DNA from: Methylosinus sp. LW4
GTDB lineage: Bacteria > Pseudomonadota > Alphaproteobacteria > Rhizobiales > Beijerinckiaceae
Direction: 5' to 3'
DNA: 64,000 bases
NCBI RefSeq assembly: GCF_000379125.1
Contig: NZ_KB900626.1
Coordinates: 374,014 to 438,013 of the forward strand
Made by a program: the position numbers and the translations under genes. The notes below the pieces were generated by a model. That model saw only the letters and a list, made by a program, of their open reading frames with translations, made no database searches and was not told the origin of the DNA. Each line of letters opens with the position of its first letter. Position 1 is the first letter of the stretch. Below, piece by piece: positions 1 to 8,666 of the stretch.

Positions 1-1183
1 CGATCTCGATCGGCTCCGCTATGGCGGCGAGCGCGCGGCCGGCGACGCGCATCGCCTGATCGACATGAGTCGCCGGAGTCATCTCCATCAAAATCGCGAA
101 TTCGTCGCCACCCAGACGCGCGACGACGTCGTTCTTGCGTGAGGCCTGGCGCAGGCGTCGCGCCACCTCGCAGAGCACGGCGTCGCCGAAGCGATGGCCC
201 TCGAGATCATTGATCGGCTTGAAGCGATCGAGATCGACGAAGAGCAGAGCGCAAGAGGTGGCGCCGTCCTCGACGCGCTCTATGGCGGCGTGAAGATCGG
301 CGACCAGCATGCGTCGATTGGGCAGGCCGGTGAGCGAATCCTGCCGCGCGAGAATTTGCGCATGCTCCTGCGCGGCGCGCGTCGCCTCATGCGCGCGCTC
401 CAGCGCCTGCGCATTGGCGCGGAACACGTCGAGCGATTTCGCCATCACGCCGATCTCGTCGTCGCGGCCGATCTCGGGAACCTCGACATAGCGCTTCCCC
501 TCCGCCAGCTCGGTGAGCGCGGCGGTGATCGCGGCGAGCGGGCGCGTGATCCGCTCCTTGATGCGAAACAGCAGCCAGATCGCCAGAGCGAAGGCGAGCG
601 CAGAGGCGAGCATCGTGACCTTCAGCGCGCCTTCGGTCACGCGCGCCGCGGTCTCCGCCTCCGCATGCGCAGACCATCGAAGCTCGTCGATCGTGGCGTC
701 GGCGGCTTCGTCCGTCGTCCTGTAGAGCTCGTGCAGAGCCATGACGTCGCTCGCGTCGCGGATCGAGGCGGCGTCCGGCGCGCGCGCCATCCAGGCGTCA
801 TGGGCGATGAGATAGGCGGAAAGCGCAGCCTCGAATTTGGCGAGGTCGGGACGCGGCTCCGCGCCGAACAGATCGAGATACTCGCGCCGAAGCGCGTCGA
901 TGACGCGGCGATGCTCGGCGCCGCGTCGCTCTGCGGCGACGCGGTCCTCTTCCGTTTCCGCCAGCGCGCGATAGGCTTCGGCGATCCTGAACTCCGACAC
1001 GCGATCCGACAATTCGCCGAGAATGCGCGTTCCGTCGACCCATTTCGAGGCGAGCGCGTCCGTCTTGGCGTCGACTGCGCGCAGGCTCAGCACCGACAGC
1101 AGCGCCAGTCCCAGAACGATCGCCAGAAACGCGCCGATGAACAGCGTCAATTGGGCTTGCAGCGTGAAGCGAAAGCTCGTCAT
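1..1183 (-). CDS. Membrane-anchored GGDEF protein (diguanylate cyclase), truncated by window edge
   Basis: Predicted to make cyclic di-GMP at the inner membrane. Read on the minus strand from ATG at 1183, it starts MTSFRFTLQ and has a hydrophobic segment at about residues 10-32, a helical periplasmic sensor region, a second membrane segment near residue 190, a HAMP-like linker and then the cyclase domain. The signature GGDEF (RLGGDEFAIL) is encoded at 98-112, about residue 358, so the active-site loop is intact. The remaining C-terminus lies beyond position 1; whether an EAL domain follows cannot be seen. It stands alone, with the neighbouring small gene on the same strand. The GGDEF assignment is firm; the signal sensed is unknown. 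Confidence 0.9.
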   Translation of the reverse strand, partial: MTSFRFTLQAQLTLFIGAFLAIVLGLALLSVLSLRAVDAKTDALASKWVDGTRILGELSDRVSEFRIAEAYRALAETEEDRVAAERRGAEHRRVIDALRREYLDLFGAEPRPDLAKFEAALSAYLIAHDAWMARAPDAASIRDASDVMALHELYRTTDEAADATIDELRWSAHAEAETAARVTEGALKVTMLASALAFALAIWLLFRIKERITRPLAAITAALTELAEGKRYVEVPEIGRDDEIGVMAKSLDVFRANAQALERAHEATRAAQEHAQILARQDSLTGLPNRRMLVADLHAAIERVEDGATSCALLFVDLDRFKPINDLEGHRFGDAVLCEVARRLRQASRKNDVVARLGGDEFAILMEMTPATHVDQAMRVAGRALAAIAEPIEI

Positions 1184-1265
1184 TGAGCGCGCCCGAGGCG
1201 GTGAACTTGTCTCATCGACAGAGATAATTGTAATTTGATCCGCGCATGTCCAGTTGCGCCGGGCG

Positions 1266-1523
1266 CTATCGCGAGCGCTCAATTGTCGCGGGAGCGGCAT
1301 CACGGCCTTGCTCCAGCAGCGGAGCCGAAGGATAGGCGCGCCGCGCTTTCGCTTGCGTGAGATAGAAGCGCTCGCCCTCACGATAGGCCGCGTTTCCGCT
1401 CACCACCTCGAACTCGCAGAAGGCGCGCGCTTCCTGTGGCGCGGCCAGCAGGCGCACGCTGCGCGGCAGCAGCGCGAAGCCCGCGCCATCGTCCTTCTCC
1501 AATATCGTCAGCAGCGCTTCCAT
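1266..1523 (-). CDS. Small hypothetical protein divergent from the LysR gene
   Basis: I do not recognise this 85-residue protein. The chosen start (MEALLTILEKDDG) has a purine-rich AGGGGCGG stretch about seven bases upstream; in-frame ATGs at 1544 and 1553 would add 7 or 10 residues but lack a visible ribosome site. It has no membrane segment or signal peptide and contains one cysteine. It is transcribed away from the LysR-type gene starting at 1617, a layout in which LysR regulators often control the divergent gene, so it may be the regulatory target. That link is inferred from position only. Confidence 0.5.
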   Translation of the reverse strand: MEALLTILEKDDGAGFALLPRSVRLLAAPQEARAFCEFEVVSGNAAYREGERFYLTQAKARRAYPSAPLLEQGRDAAPATIERSR

Positions 1524-1597
1524 GTTCCGCCCCTGCTTCGCCATGCCGAGCATATGGCGCGGAGCTGTGGGACGGTCCAATTGTCAATTTCGATCCG

Positions 1598-1618
1598 ATG
1601 ATGCATTTCTCGCATCAT
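1598..1618. promoter_or_regulatory. Palindrome overlapping the LysR start codon
   Basis: A perfect 7-base inverted repeat (ATGATGC, 7-base spacer, GCATCAT) lies between the two divergent genes and runs into the start codon of the LysR gene. Size and placement suit a LysR operator used for autoregulation; this is inference from position. Confidence 0.4.
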
Positions 1619-2441
1619 GGAGCTGCAGTGGATCGACGATTTCCTGGCGCTCTGCCAGACGCGCAATTTCACCCGCGCGGCGCAGGCGCGCGGCACGACG
1701 CAATCCGCCTATAGCCGTCGCATGCAGCGGCTGGAGGATTGGCTCGGCGCGCCGCTGTTCGATCGCGAGCGTCGCCCGGTGACGCTGACGCCGGCGGGCG
1801 AGGAGTTTTTGGCGCGCGCGCATCGTCTGCGCGACGAAATCTATGATGCGCGCCGCGCCGTGCTCTCCGTGTCCAGCCATTTGGAGAAGGCGCTGCGCAT
1901 CTACGCGACCAACACGTTGGCGGCGACCTTTCTGTCGCCTTGGTTGATAAAACATGAACTGCGCAATTACTCCGTCGTCGTCGCCTCCGTCTCCGGCTGC
2001 ATAGAGGCGGTCAAGCGCGGCCATGGCGATCTCGCGATGGTTCCCGATTTCGGCGACGCCGATCATCTTGCCGGGCTCGCGCTCGAGGCGATCGGCGAGG
2101 ATCGCCTGATCCTCGCGCAGCGCCGCGGCGGCGAGAGCTTCGTAGCGCTGGAGGGCGACTCGCTTATTGGGCGGCTCATGGTCTATGCGCCGGGCACGCA
2201 TTATGGCGCGCGCATCGCCGCAATGCTCGCCGCGCATGGAATAGGATTGCGCGATCCGCCGATCTGCGAGAGCGCTTCGGCGGAAGCGCTGCTGGCGCAG
2301 GTCGAGGCCGGCCTCGGCGCCGCCTGGATTCCGGCGATCCTCCTGCGCGGGGAGAGCGTCGCGCGCTGCCCGCTCCCCGATTATTTCGATATCGCCTACA
2401 AAATTCTGCTGGCGCGCGCGTCCGAGCGCAAAGACGCCTGA
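1617..2441 (+). CDS. LysR-family transcriptional regulator
   Basis: A 274-residue LysR-type regulator. Residues 1-60 form the winged helix-turn-helix (MELQWIDDFLALCQTRNFT, then SYSRR-like recognition helix QSAYSRRMQRLE and the GAPLFDR wing), followed by a substrate-binding domain of about 180 residues. The start has no leader and begins directly at the conserved helix, as is usual for the family. It is divergent from a small unknown gene and convergent, with a 6-base gap, with the acetoacetate decarboxylase-family gene. Effector and targets are unknown; the nearby acetoacetate genes are candidates only by proximity. Confidence 0.9.
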   Translation: MELQWIDDFLALCQTRNFTRAAQARGTTQSAYSRRMQRLEDWLGAPLFDRERRPVTLTPAGEEFLARAHRLRDEIYDARRAVLSVSSHLEKALRIYATNTLAATFLSPWLIKHELRNYSVVVASVSGCIEAVKRGHGDLAMVPDFGDADHLAGLALEAIGEDRLILAQRRGGESFVALEGDSLIGRLMVYAPGTHYGARIAAMLAAHGIGLRDPPICESASAEALLAQVEAGLGAAWIPAILLRGESVARCPLPDYFDIAYKILLARASERKDA

Positions 2442-2447
2442 GCGCGG

Positions 2448-3191
2448 CTATTTCTGATCGAGATAATCGAACACGACCTCGCCCAGCGCGAGCGTGAGAT
2501 CGGCGGTGAAATGCGTCGCCGAAATAATCTCGCGCACCGGCAGGCGGGCGACGTCGCAGGCGACATGCGGATGCAGCGCGAGCGCCGCCGGCGAGGCCCA
2601 GGCGCCTTTCACCACCACATCGGTCATGTGATAGCGCACCAGCTCCAGCACGCGCGGCGAGCCGTCGACATGGGGAATGATCTTCAAAAGAAAATTCGGC
2701 TGCTGGATCGCCTCGGCGATGGGCGCCGTCTCCAATATGCGATGCTTGTAGCCGACCGAAGCCTCGACGCAGAGGGCGGGGCCGTATTTCAGCGTGCAGA
2801 GAATGACGTCGCCGTCATGCTCGATCTTGGGCGAGGCGAGCTTTTTGGGAAAGCCCCATAGCTCGCGGCCGCCGGCGATGGGCGCGTCATCGTCGAGATA
2901 CATGGCGTGGACATAGGCGCCCTTCTGACCGTTGAAGCGCACCGGTATCACCTGGCCGCTCTCGGTATAGTCGCCGAAGCCGGTCGAATCCGGCATGCGG
3001 ATGAACTCATATTTGACGATGGGCTCGTCCACCTCGAGCGGCTCCGGCACCACCGCGCGCAGCGCGTCGATGTCGGTGCGATAGGCGATGACGATGAATT
3101 CGCGATTATAGAAACGATAGGGTCCGCGCGGATAGGCGGGATTGGTCAGCGGCATCGCATAGGCGGTCTCGAGCACTTCGTCGATCTTCAT
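2448..3191 (-). CDS. adc: Acetoacetate decarboxylase family protein
   Basis: A 247-residue cytoplasmic protein of the acetoacetate decarboxylase superfamily, which classically converts acetoacetate to acetone and CO2 through a Schiff base. The active-site dyad is visible as [12 protein letters not shown], with adjacent Lys116 and Lys117 corresponding to the catalytic lysine pair of the clostridial enzyme. Length matches the family (about 245). It lies on the same strand as, and 100 bases beyond, the acetoacetyl-CoA synthetase/VOC pair, so two enzymes acting on acetoacetate are side by side. Some superfamily members are not true decarboxylases, so the exact substrate is not proven. Confidence 0.87.
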   Translation of the reverse strand: MKIDEVLETAYAMPLTNPAYPRGPYRFYNREFIVIAYRTDIDALRAVVPEPLEVDEPIVKYEFIRMPDSTGFGDYTESGQVIPVRFNGQKGAYVHAMYLDDDAPIAGGRELWGFPKKLASPKIEHDGDVILCTLKYGPALCVEASVGYKHRILETAPIAEAIQQPNFLLKIIPHVDGSPRVLELVRYHMTDVVVKGAWASPAALALHPHVACDVARLPVREIISATHFTADLTLALGEVVFDYLDQK

Positions 3192-3291
3192 CTTCGCGGC
3201 TCCTGTCCATCAGATTCGAGGCCATCGTATTCGAGGCAATGAGGCGTAGATAGCGCGCTTTCGTGACGATCCGACGCTCGCGCGCCGTCGA

Positions 3292-3678
3292 TCAACGCGC
3301 CGAGGCGTCCAATTGCACGAGCACCCATTGATTGCCGTAGAGGTCGTGGAAACGAAAATGGAACGATCCTTCGTCGCTCTGGACCGTTTCCGCGATCTTC
3401 ACGCCCTTGTCGGCAAGACGTGCGAAATCGCCATGAATGTCGTCGGTGTAGACCACTCCGACGGGCTGACCGCCAGTCTGGTTTCCGACTCTCGCGCGCG
3501 CTTCGGCGCTATCGGCGAGCAGCAGCCAGACGCCGCCCTGACCGAAACCAAGATGCAGGAAGCGCTGGGCGCCTTCGCCTGCATCGAAGAGCGTGTCGAG
3601 GCCGAGCTTGTCCCGATAGAAATTCGCGGCCTCGTCATAGTCGTTCACCAGAATGACGATGCGTCCCAATGTCTGCAT
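3292..3678 (-). CDS. VOC (glyoxalase/bleomycin-resistance fold) protein
   Basis: A 128-residue protein with the vicinal oxygen chelate fold: it opens with RIVILVNDYDEAANFYRDKLGL, the typical first beta-alpha-beta unit, and ends with a FHFRFHDLYGNQWVLVQ strand where a metal-binding glutamate is common but Gln is found here. The start at 3678 (MQTLGR) was chosen because the upstream extension overlaps the preceding synthetase. It begins 7 bases after that gene's stop, so the two are very likely co-transcribed. Possible roles include a small dioxygenase, lyase or binding protein; the sequence does not say which. Confidence 0.8.
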   Translation of the reverse strand: MQTLGRIVILVNDYDEAANFYRDKLGLDTLFDAGEGAQRFLHLGFGQGGVWLLLADSAEARARVGNQTGGQPVGVVYTDDIHGDFARLADKGVKIAETVQSDEGSFHFRFHDLYGNQWVLVQLDASAR

Positions 3679-3685
3679 CACGGTC

Positions 3686-5671
3686 CTATCGGCCCTTGTC
3701 CGCGAGCTGCGGCAAATTCGCGAAAAATTCGAGCGCTTCGGGATTGGAGAGCGCGCCGACATTCTTCACTGGCCGCCCATGCACGATCTCCTTCACCGCG
3801 AGCTCGACGAGCTTGCCGGAGCGCGTATGCGGCAGATCGGGCGCCTCGATGATGACCGAAGGCACATGGCGCGGCGAGGCCTTCTCGAACAATTCGCGCT
3901 TGATGCGCGCGGCGAGCGCGTCGTCCAGCTCCGCGCCCTCGCGCGTCTTCACGAACAGCACGATGCGCGTCGTGCCTTCCCATTCCTGATCGATGGCGAG
4001 AGATTCGAGAATCTCCGGCAGGCGCTCGACGATATTGTAGATATCCGCCGTGCCGATGCGAACGCCCTGCGGATTGAGCGTCGCGTCCGAACGGCCATGG
4101 ATGAGGAATCCCTTGTGCTCGGTCTCGGTGGCGAAATCGCCATGGCGCCAAATGCCCGGATGTTCCGAAAAGTAAGCCTTGCGATATTTCTCGCCGTCGG
4201 CGTCGTTCCAGAAATAGATCGGCATCGAAGGAAAGGGCTGCGTGCAGACGAGCTCGCCCTCATGGTTGGCGACGCGCTTGCCCTCATCGTCCCACACTTG
4301 CACCGCCATGCCGAGGCCGGCGCATTGAATCTCGCCGCGATAGACCGGGCTCCATGGATTGCCGCCGACGAAGCAGGAGACGATGTCGGTGCCGCCGCTG
4401 ATCGAGGCGAGCTGCACATCCGTTTTGAAGTCGCGATAGACATAATCGAAGCTGTCCGGCAGCAGCGGCGAGCCGGTGGAGGCGATGCTGCGCACGGCGG
4501 AGAGATCGTGGCTCTCGCGCGGCTTCAGCCCTTGCTTCTCGATCTGCTTCAAATAGCCGGCCGAGGTGCCGAAGAAGGTCGCCTTCTCCTTGGCGGCGAA
4601 GTCGAGCAATATCGCGCCATCCTTGCCGGCGTTGAAGAAGCCGTCATAGAGCAGCAGCGTCGCCTCGCTGGCGAGGCCGCTCGCCAGCCAGTTCCACATC
4701 ATCCAGCCGGTGGAGGTGGCGTAGAAGAAACGATCGCCGGGCTTTATGTCGCTCTGCAGCCGATGCTCCTTCAAATGCTGCAGCAACGTGCCGCCGGCGC
4801 CGTGCACGATGCATTTGGGCGCGCCCGTCGTGCCGGAGGAGAACATGATGTAGAGCGGATGGTCGAAGGGCAGGCGCTCATAGCGCAGCGCCGCGCCTTC
4901 ATGCGCGGCGATCGCCTGCGGCAGCAGCAGCGCATCGGCGAGGCCGTCGAGCGAGGGCGACTCGCTCGTATAGGGAACGACGAGGATTTTCTGCACGGTC
5001 GGCAGCTTGCTGGCGATCTCGCGAATATTATCGGCGCGATCGAGTGTCTTGCCCTTGTAGAAATAGCCGTCCACCGCGATGAGAATGCGCGGCGCGATCT
5101 GGCCGAAGCGGTCGAGCACGCTCTGCACGCCGAATTCCGGCGCGCAGGAGGACCACACCGCGCCGAGCGAGGCGGCGGCCAGCATGCCGATGATCGCCTG
5201 CGGCCCATTGTGAATATAGGCGGCGATGCGGTCGCCGGGCTCGACCCCCTGAGCGCGGAAGAAGGCGGCGAGCGCGCCCGCCTTTGCGACGATCTCGCCG
5301 AAGGCGAGACGCCGCTCGACCTTGTCCTCGCCCCAGAAGACGATGGCCTCTGTCTCCGCCGGGCGCGGGCGCAGCAGATTTTCCGCGAAATTCAGCCGCG
5401 CGTCGGGGAACCAGCGCGCGCCGGGCATTTTGTCGGCGTCGATGAGCACGCGCTCGCCCTTCTCGCCGACGACGCCGCAGAAGTCCCAGATCGCAGACCA
5501 GAATTCGGGCGAATGGGCGAGGCTCCAGCGATAGAGCCCGTCATAGTCGAAGCTCTCGGCGAAGGGCCGCGTCGCCTCGATGGATTGCGCGAAGCGGGTG
5601 AGAATGGCGTTTTTCTGGCGATCGAGGTCGGGCTTCCAGATCGGCATCGATAAATCCTTGGGGCGCGGCAT
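3686..5671 (-). CDS. aacS: Acetoacetyl-CoA synthetase
   Basis: An AMP-forming acyl-CoA ligase (about 661 residues) that activates acetoacetate to acetoacetyl-CoA, a step used to recover polyhydroxybutyrate or ketone carbon. The P-loop FSSGTTGAPK lies near residue 275, the A8-type motif GRSDATLNPQGVRIG near 524, and the C-terminal catalytic lysine region RSGKLVEL near 617. The long N-terminal part (PIWKPDLDRQ, then FWSAIWDFCGV) and the GTADIYNIVE segment are characteristic of this subfamily rather than acetyl-CoA synthetase. Starts at 5647, 5671 and 5689 are possible; 5671 has GGAG five bases upstream. It leads a two-gene unit with the VOC protein. Confidence 0.92.
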   Translation of the reverse strand: MPRPKDLSMPIWKPDLDRQKNAILTRFAQSIEATRPFAESFDYDGLYRWSLAHSPEFWSAIWDFCGVVGEKGERVLIDADKMPGARWFPDARLNFAENLLRPRPAETEAIVFWGEDKVERRLAFGEIVAKAGALAAFFRAQGVEPGDRIAAYIHNGPQAIIGMLAAASLGAVWSSCAPEFGVQSVLDRFGQIAPRILIAVDGYFYKGKTLDRADNIREIASKLPTVQKILVVPYTSESPSLDGLADALLLPQAIAAHEGAALRYERLPFDHPLYIMFSSGTTGAPKCIVHGAGGTLLQHLKEHRLQSDIKPGDRFFYATSTGWMMWNWLASGLASEATLLLYDGFFNAGKDGAILLDFAAKEKATFFGTSAGYLKQIEKQGLKPRESHDLSAVRSIASTGSPLLPDSFDYVYRDFKTDVQLASISGGTDIVSCFVGGNPWSPVYRGEIQCAGLGMAVQVWDDEGKRVANHEGELVCTQPFPSMPIYFWNDADGEKYRKAYFSEHPGIWRHGDFATETEHKGFLIHGRSDATLNPQGVRIGTADIYNIVERLPEILESLAIDQEWEGTTRIVLFVKTREGAELDDALAARIKRELFEKASPRHVPSVIIEAPDLPHTRSGKLVELAVKEIVHGRPVKNVGALSNPEALEFFANLPQLADKGR

Positions 5672-5889
5672 TGGAGCTCCGCTCGTCATAGAAGCTCCCG
5701 ATTGTGCGCGATAGGGGATCGGCCTGCGTATTTTGGGACGGCGGCCGGCGCTGCGACAAGCTTTGGTTTCGGGCTCGGCGCCGGTATGTTGGGCGCCGCG
5801 GCGGTTCGTTCGGCATTTATTCATCTTGGCCGCGGCATTGTCATGGGGCCGTCCCGCGCCGTGGACGCCCCTCATAGAGGAGATCGATT

Positions 5890-6021
5890 ATGACGAAGAA
5901 GCTGATCGCCGTGCTGGCACTGGGTTTCGCCGTGGCCATGGCTCCGCTCGCCGCCTCGGCCCATCCGGGTCCCCGTCACCACCACCATCATCACCACCAC
6001 CACCACCATCATCATCATTGA
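5890..6021 (+). CDS. Secreted mini-protein with a C-terminal run of 14 histidines
   Basis: A 43-residue ORF with an AGAGGAG ribosome site seven bases before the ATG. Residues 1-24 are a textbook signal peptide (MTKKLIAVLALGF..., cleavage after ASA), leaving a mature peptide of about 19 residues: HPGPR and then 14 consecutive histidines to the stop. The His codons mix CAC and CAT, so this is not a pure trinucleotide slip. Such a peptide should bind Ni, Zn, Cu or Co in the periplasm; the function is inferred from composition only. It is divergent from the acetoacetyl-CoA synthetase gene and convergent with the response-regulator gene. No metal transporter is adjacent. Confidence 0.75.
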   Translation: MTKKLIAVLALGFAVAMAPLAASAHPGPRHHHHHHHHHHHHHH

Positions 6022-6082
6022 CGATCATGGCGCGAGGCGCTCGGTTTCGGGCGCCTCGGCCGCGCCCGGGCTCATCTTCGCT

Positions 6083-6442
6083 CTACTGCCCGAGGGCGCG
6101 TATGCGCGAGGTCAGCTCGTCCTGATCATAGGGCTTGGCGAGGAAGGGCGCGCCGCAGAGCGGCTCCGGCAATTGCCGCTGCAGATAGCCCGACAGCACG
6201 AAGAAGGGCAGATTGCGCGCATTCAGTGCGTCGGCGATGGCGGCGCTGCTGGCGCCGCGTAGATTGGCGTCGAGGATCACGCCGTCTATGTCCGCGTCCT
6301 CGAGCAGCTTCAAGGCTTCGTCCACCGAGCTCGCCGTCCCTCCGATCTCATATCCGACCTCCTCGACGACGAAGCAGAGATCGGCGGCGATGGCCGGCTC
6401 GTCCTCGACGACGAGAATGCGGATGGGCTCGTTACCCTTCAT
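6083..6442 (-). CDS. Single-domain response regulator paired with HWE kinase
   Basis: A 119-residue receiver domain without an output domain. The acidic pocket is visible in VVEDEP, the phosphoacceptor is Asp58 in VILDANLRG, and the switch lysine lies in FLAKPYDQDEL. The gene starts directly after the stop of the HWE histidine kinase on the same strand, so the pair is surely translated from one mRNA and forms a two-component system. A stand-alone receiver may act as phosphate sink, shuttle or protein-interaction switch; its partner downstream is not in the window. Confidence 0.9.
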   Translation of the reverse strand: MKGNEPIRILVVEDEPAIAADLCFVVEEVGYEIGGTASSVDEALKLLEDADIDGVILDANLRGASSAAIADALNARNLPFFVLSGYLQRQLPEPLCGAPFLAKPYDQDELTSRIRALGQ

Positions 6443-8578
6443 CTAATCCTCTCCTTGCGCGGGCTCGATGACATTGTCGAGCGGCGCGCTCACCTTCCAG
6501 ACGACGCCGCTCGGCGCATAATCGAGCGTCACCTGTCCGCCGAGCGCGTGTTTGGCCATTTGCAGAATCACCATGTGGCCGAAGCCGTGGCGCTTGGGCG
6601 CGACGACGGGCGGGCCGCCGCTCTCGCGCCATTCCATCTCGAAATGCGGCGCATCGCCGTCGCCGACGACGCCGAAGGCGATGCGCACCACGCCCGTGTC
6701 ATTGGAGAGCGCGCCATATTTGCCGGCGTTGGTGGCGAGCTCGTGCAGCGCCATGCCGATGGCCTGGCTCGCCGCCGGCCTCACCACCGTCGTCGGCCCC
6801 TCGATGCAGATGCGCGAGCCGAAGAGATCGCGGAAATGGGCGAGCTGCGAGCGCGTCAGCGCATGCAGCTCGACGCCGCGCCATTCGTTCTGCACCAAGA
6901 GATCATGGCTCGCGCCGAGCGCCGCTATGCGCTGGTCGAAGCGTTGCGAGAAAGCGAGCGGAGAGTCGCGCCGCGCCGTCTGCCGCGCCACCGCGCGCAC
7001 GACCGTGAGGAGATTCTTGGCGCGATGCGTCACCTCGCGCAGCAGCAGCTCGACGCGCTCCTGCGCATGCTTGCGCTCGGTGATGTCCTGAATCGTGCTG
7101 CGCAATCCGACGATGGCGCCGCGCTCGTCGCGCACCGCCTCGCCGCGAATGGTGACATGAATGGCGACGCCATCGGCGCGATGCGCGGGCAGATCGAGCT
7201 CGAAGCCTTCGCCGGTGCGCAAGGTCTCGCGGGTCGCGGCGTCGAGCCGATCCCAATCGGCGGGCGCGTAGAGCAGGCCCTTCTGCTCGGCGAAGCTCGG
7301 CGGCGGCGTATCGGGATCGAGGCCGAAAATATGCGCGATATAGGGCGAGGCGCCGCCGCGATCGTCATGGCGGCCGCTCCAGCGCCAGCTGCCGATGCGG
7401 CCGAGCCTCTGCGCCTCGCGCAGCTCCGCCTCGGTTCGCTGCAGCGCCAGCTCGCGCACGCGGATTTCCTCCGCGCGCTCGCGCTCGGCCGCATAGGCGC
7501 GGGCGTCGGTCATGGAGGAGGCGATCTTGGCGGCGACGCGATCGAGGAAATAGGCGTAGGCGGCGTCGAGCCGCTTGAACGGATTTATGGCGGCGATCAG
7601 CGCCGCGGCCGCGCGGTCCTGGCCGAGCAGCACGATGGGAAAGAGCACGGCCTCGTCCGGCGCGGCCGCCCAGGGGCCGCAGGGCGGCTCGCCGAAACGC
7701 GCGTCGATCGCGCGTATCGCGACGCGGCCCGGCGTCAGCCGCGCGACCTCGGCGAGGCCCCATATGTCGCCGCGGACGGGATCGGGATCGCCGAGCGGGA
7801 TGCGCAGCGGCGCGACGCGGCCGCCCGGCCGCGCGCCGGTCGCGGCCATCAGCTCGGCCTCGCCGCGCTCGTGATCGAAGCGATAGATGGCGGAGAAGGG
7901 CAGGTCGTAGCCATTGACGGCGAGCACGCTGGCGGCGAGTCGGCAGGCTTCGCCCTCGTCCTCGGCGCGGCTCAGCGCGGCGAGGTCGCGCAATGTGCGC
8001 AGCCGCCGCTCGCCGATGACGCGGTCCGTCGTCTCCACCACCGGACAGAAGACGCCGCCTATCCCGCCATCGTCATCGGGAATCGGGCTGTAGGAGAAGG
8101 TGAAATAGCCCTCGTCCCGGCGGCCGTTGCGGATCATGTGCAGCTGCAGATCTTCCGAGCGCGTCGGCGCGCCATTGGTGAGCGCGCCCTCCAGCATGGG
8201 GCCGATGACGTCCCAAATCTCCGGCCACACCTCGCGGGCCGGCCGGCCGAGCGCGCGCGGATGCTTGTCGGCGAGCAGGCCGTGATAGGCGTCGTTATAG
8301 AGGAGGCAGAGATCGGCGCCCCAGAAGATGGCGATGGGAAAGGCGCTGTTGAGGCAAATCTCCAGCGCGACCCGCAGGCGCTTCGGCCAAGTCTGCGGCA
8401 GGCCGAGCGGCGACCGCGCCCAATTGGCGGCGGCGATGGCCGCTGCGGTTTCGCCGTCTCCGAAGAAAAATCGGCCGGATCGCCTCTCCGAGACGTCGAT
8501 CCAGGCTGCGCCGGCTGTCACTGCGACGACCCCGGGTCGTTCGAGGCCAGCCCCCCGCGTGTCATATCGAGCCGCCAT
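6443..8578 (-). CDS. HWE-family sensor histidine kinase with PAS and GAF domains
   Basis: A 711-residue soluble kinase with no obvious membrane segment. An N-terminal PAS-like domain (about 60-190, FPIAIFWGADLCLLYNDAY) is followed by a GAF-like domain (about 195-345), a helical linker, a second PAS domain ending in the PAC-type strand STIQDITERK, and the transmitter. The phosphorylated residue is His518 in EVTHRAKNLL. The ATPase part carries HELATNAGKYGALS and the W-x-E of the HWE class (MEWRESGG). This class often serves light, redox or general stress sensing in alphaproteobacteria, but no cofactor residue can be confidently assigned. It is the first gene of the kinase/regulator pair. Confidence 0.92.
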   Translation of the reverse strand: MAARYDTRGAGLERPGVVAVTAGAAWIDVSERRSGRFFFGDGETAAAIAAANWARSPLGLPQTWPKRLRVALEICLNSAFPIAIFWGADLCLLYNDAYHGLLADKHPRALGRPAREVWPEIWDVIGPMLEGALTNGAPTRSEDLQLHMIRNGRRDEGYFTFSYSPIPDDDGGIGGVFCPVVETTDRVIGERRLRTLRDLAALSRAEDEGEACRLAASVLAVNGYDLPFSAIYRFDHERGEAELMAATGARPGGRVAPLRIPLGDPDPVRGDIWGLAEVARLTPGRVAIRAIDARFGEPPCGPWAAAPDEAVLFPIVLLGQDRAAAALIAAINPFKRLDAAYAYFLDRVAAKIASSMTDARAYAAERERAEEIRVRELALQRTEAELREAQRLGRIGSWRWSGRHDDRGGASPYIAHIFGLDPDTPPPSFAEQKGLLYAPADWDRLDAATRETLRTGEGFELDLPAHRADGVAIHVTIRGEAVRDERGAIVGLRSTIQDITERKHAQERVELLLREVTHRAKNLLTVVRAVARQTARRDSPLAFSQRFDQRIAALGASHDLLVQNEWRGVELHALTRSQLAHFRDLFGSRICIEGPTTVVRPAASQAIGMALHELATNAGKYGALSNDTGVVRIAFGVVGDGDAPHFEMEWRESGGPPVVAPKRHGFGHMVILQMAKHALGGQVTLDYAPSGVVWKVSAPLDNVIEPAQGED

Positions 8579-8666
8579 TCGGCCGCTTCAACCCCGCGGC
8601 GGCGAAACGCGCCGCTGGCCCTTCGTCGCGCCCTGGTGTAGCAATCGGCCGCGACCGCGAGGTACC

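Noticed and set aside
3653..5653. Plus-strand frame across acetoacetyl-CoA synthetase
   Set aside because: Antisense shadow; composition is atypical and the minus-strand gene has all ligase motifs.
5890..6021. Poly-His run as a cloning-vector tag or sequencing artefact
   Set aside because: It is preceded by an intact signal peptide and ribosome site, lies in native flanking genes and uses mixed His codons.
6455..8641. Plus-strand 728-codon frame opposite the HWE kinase
   Set aside because: Antisense shadow of a clear kinase gene.
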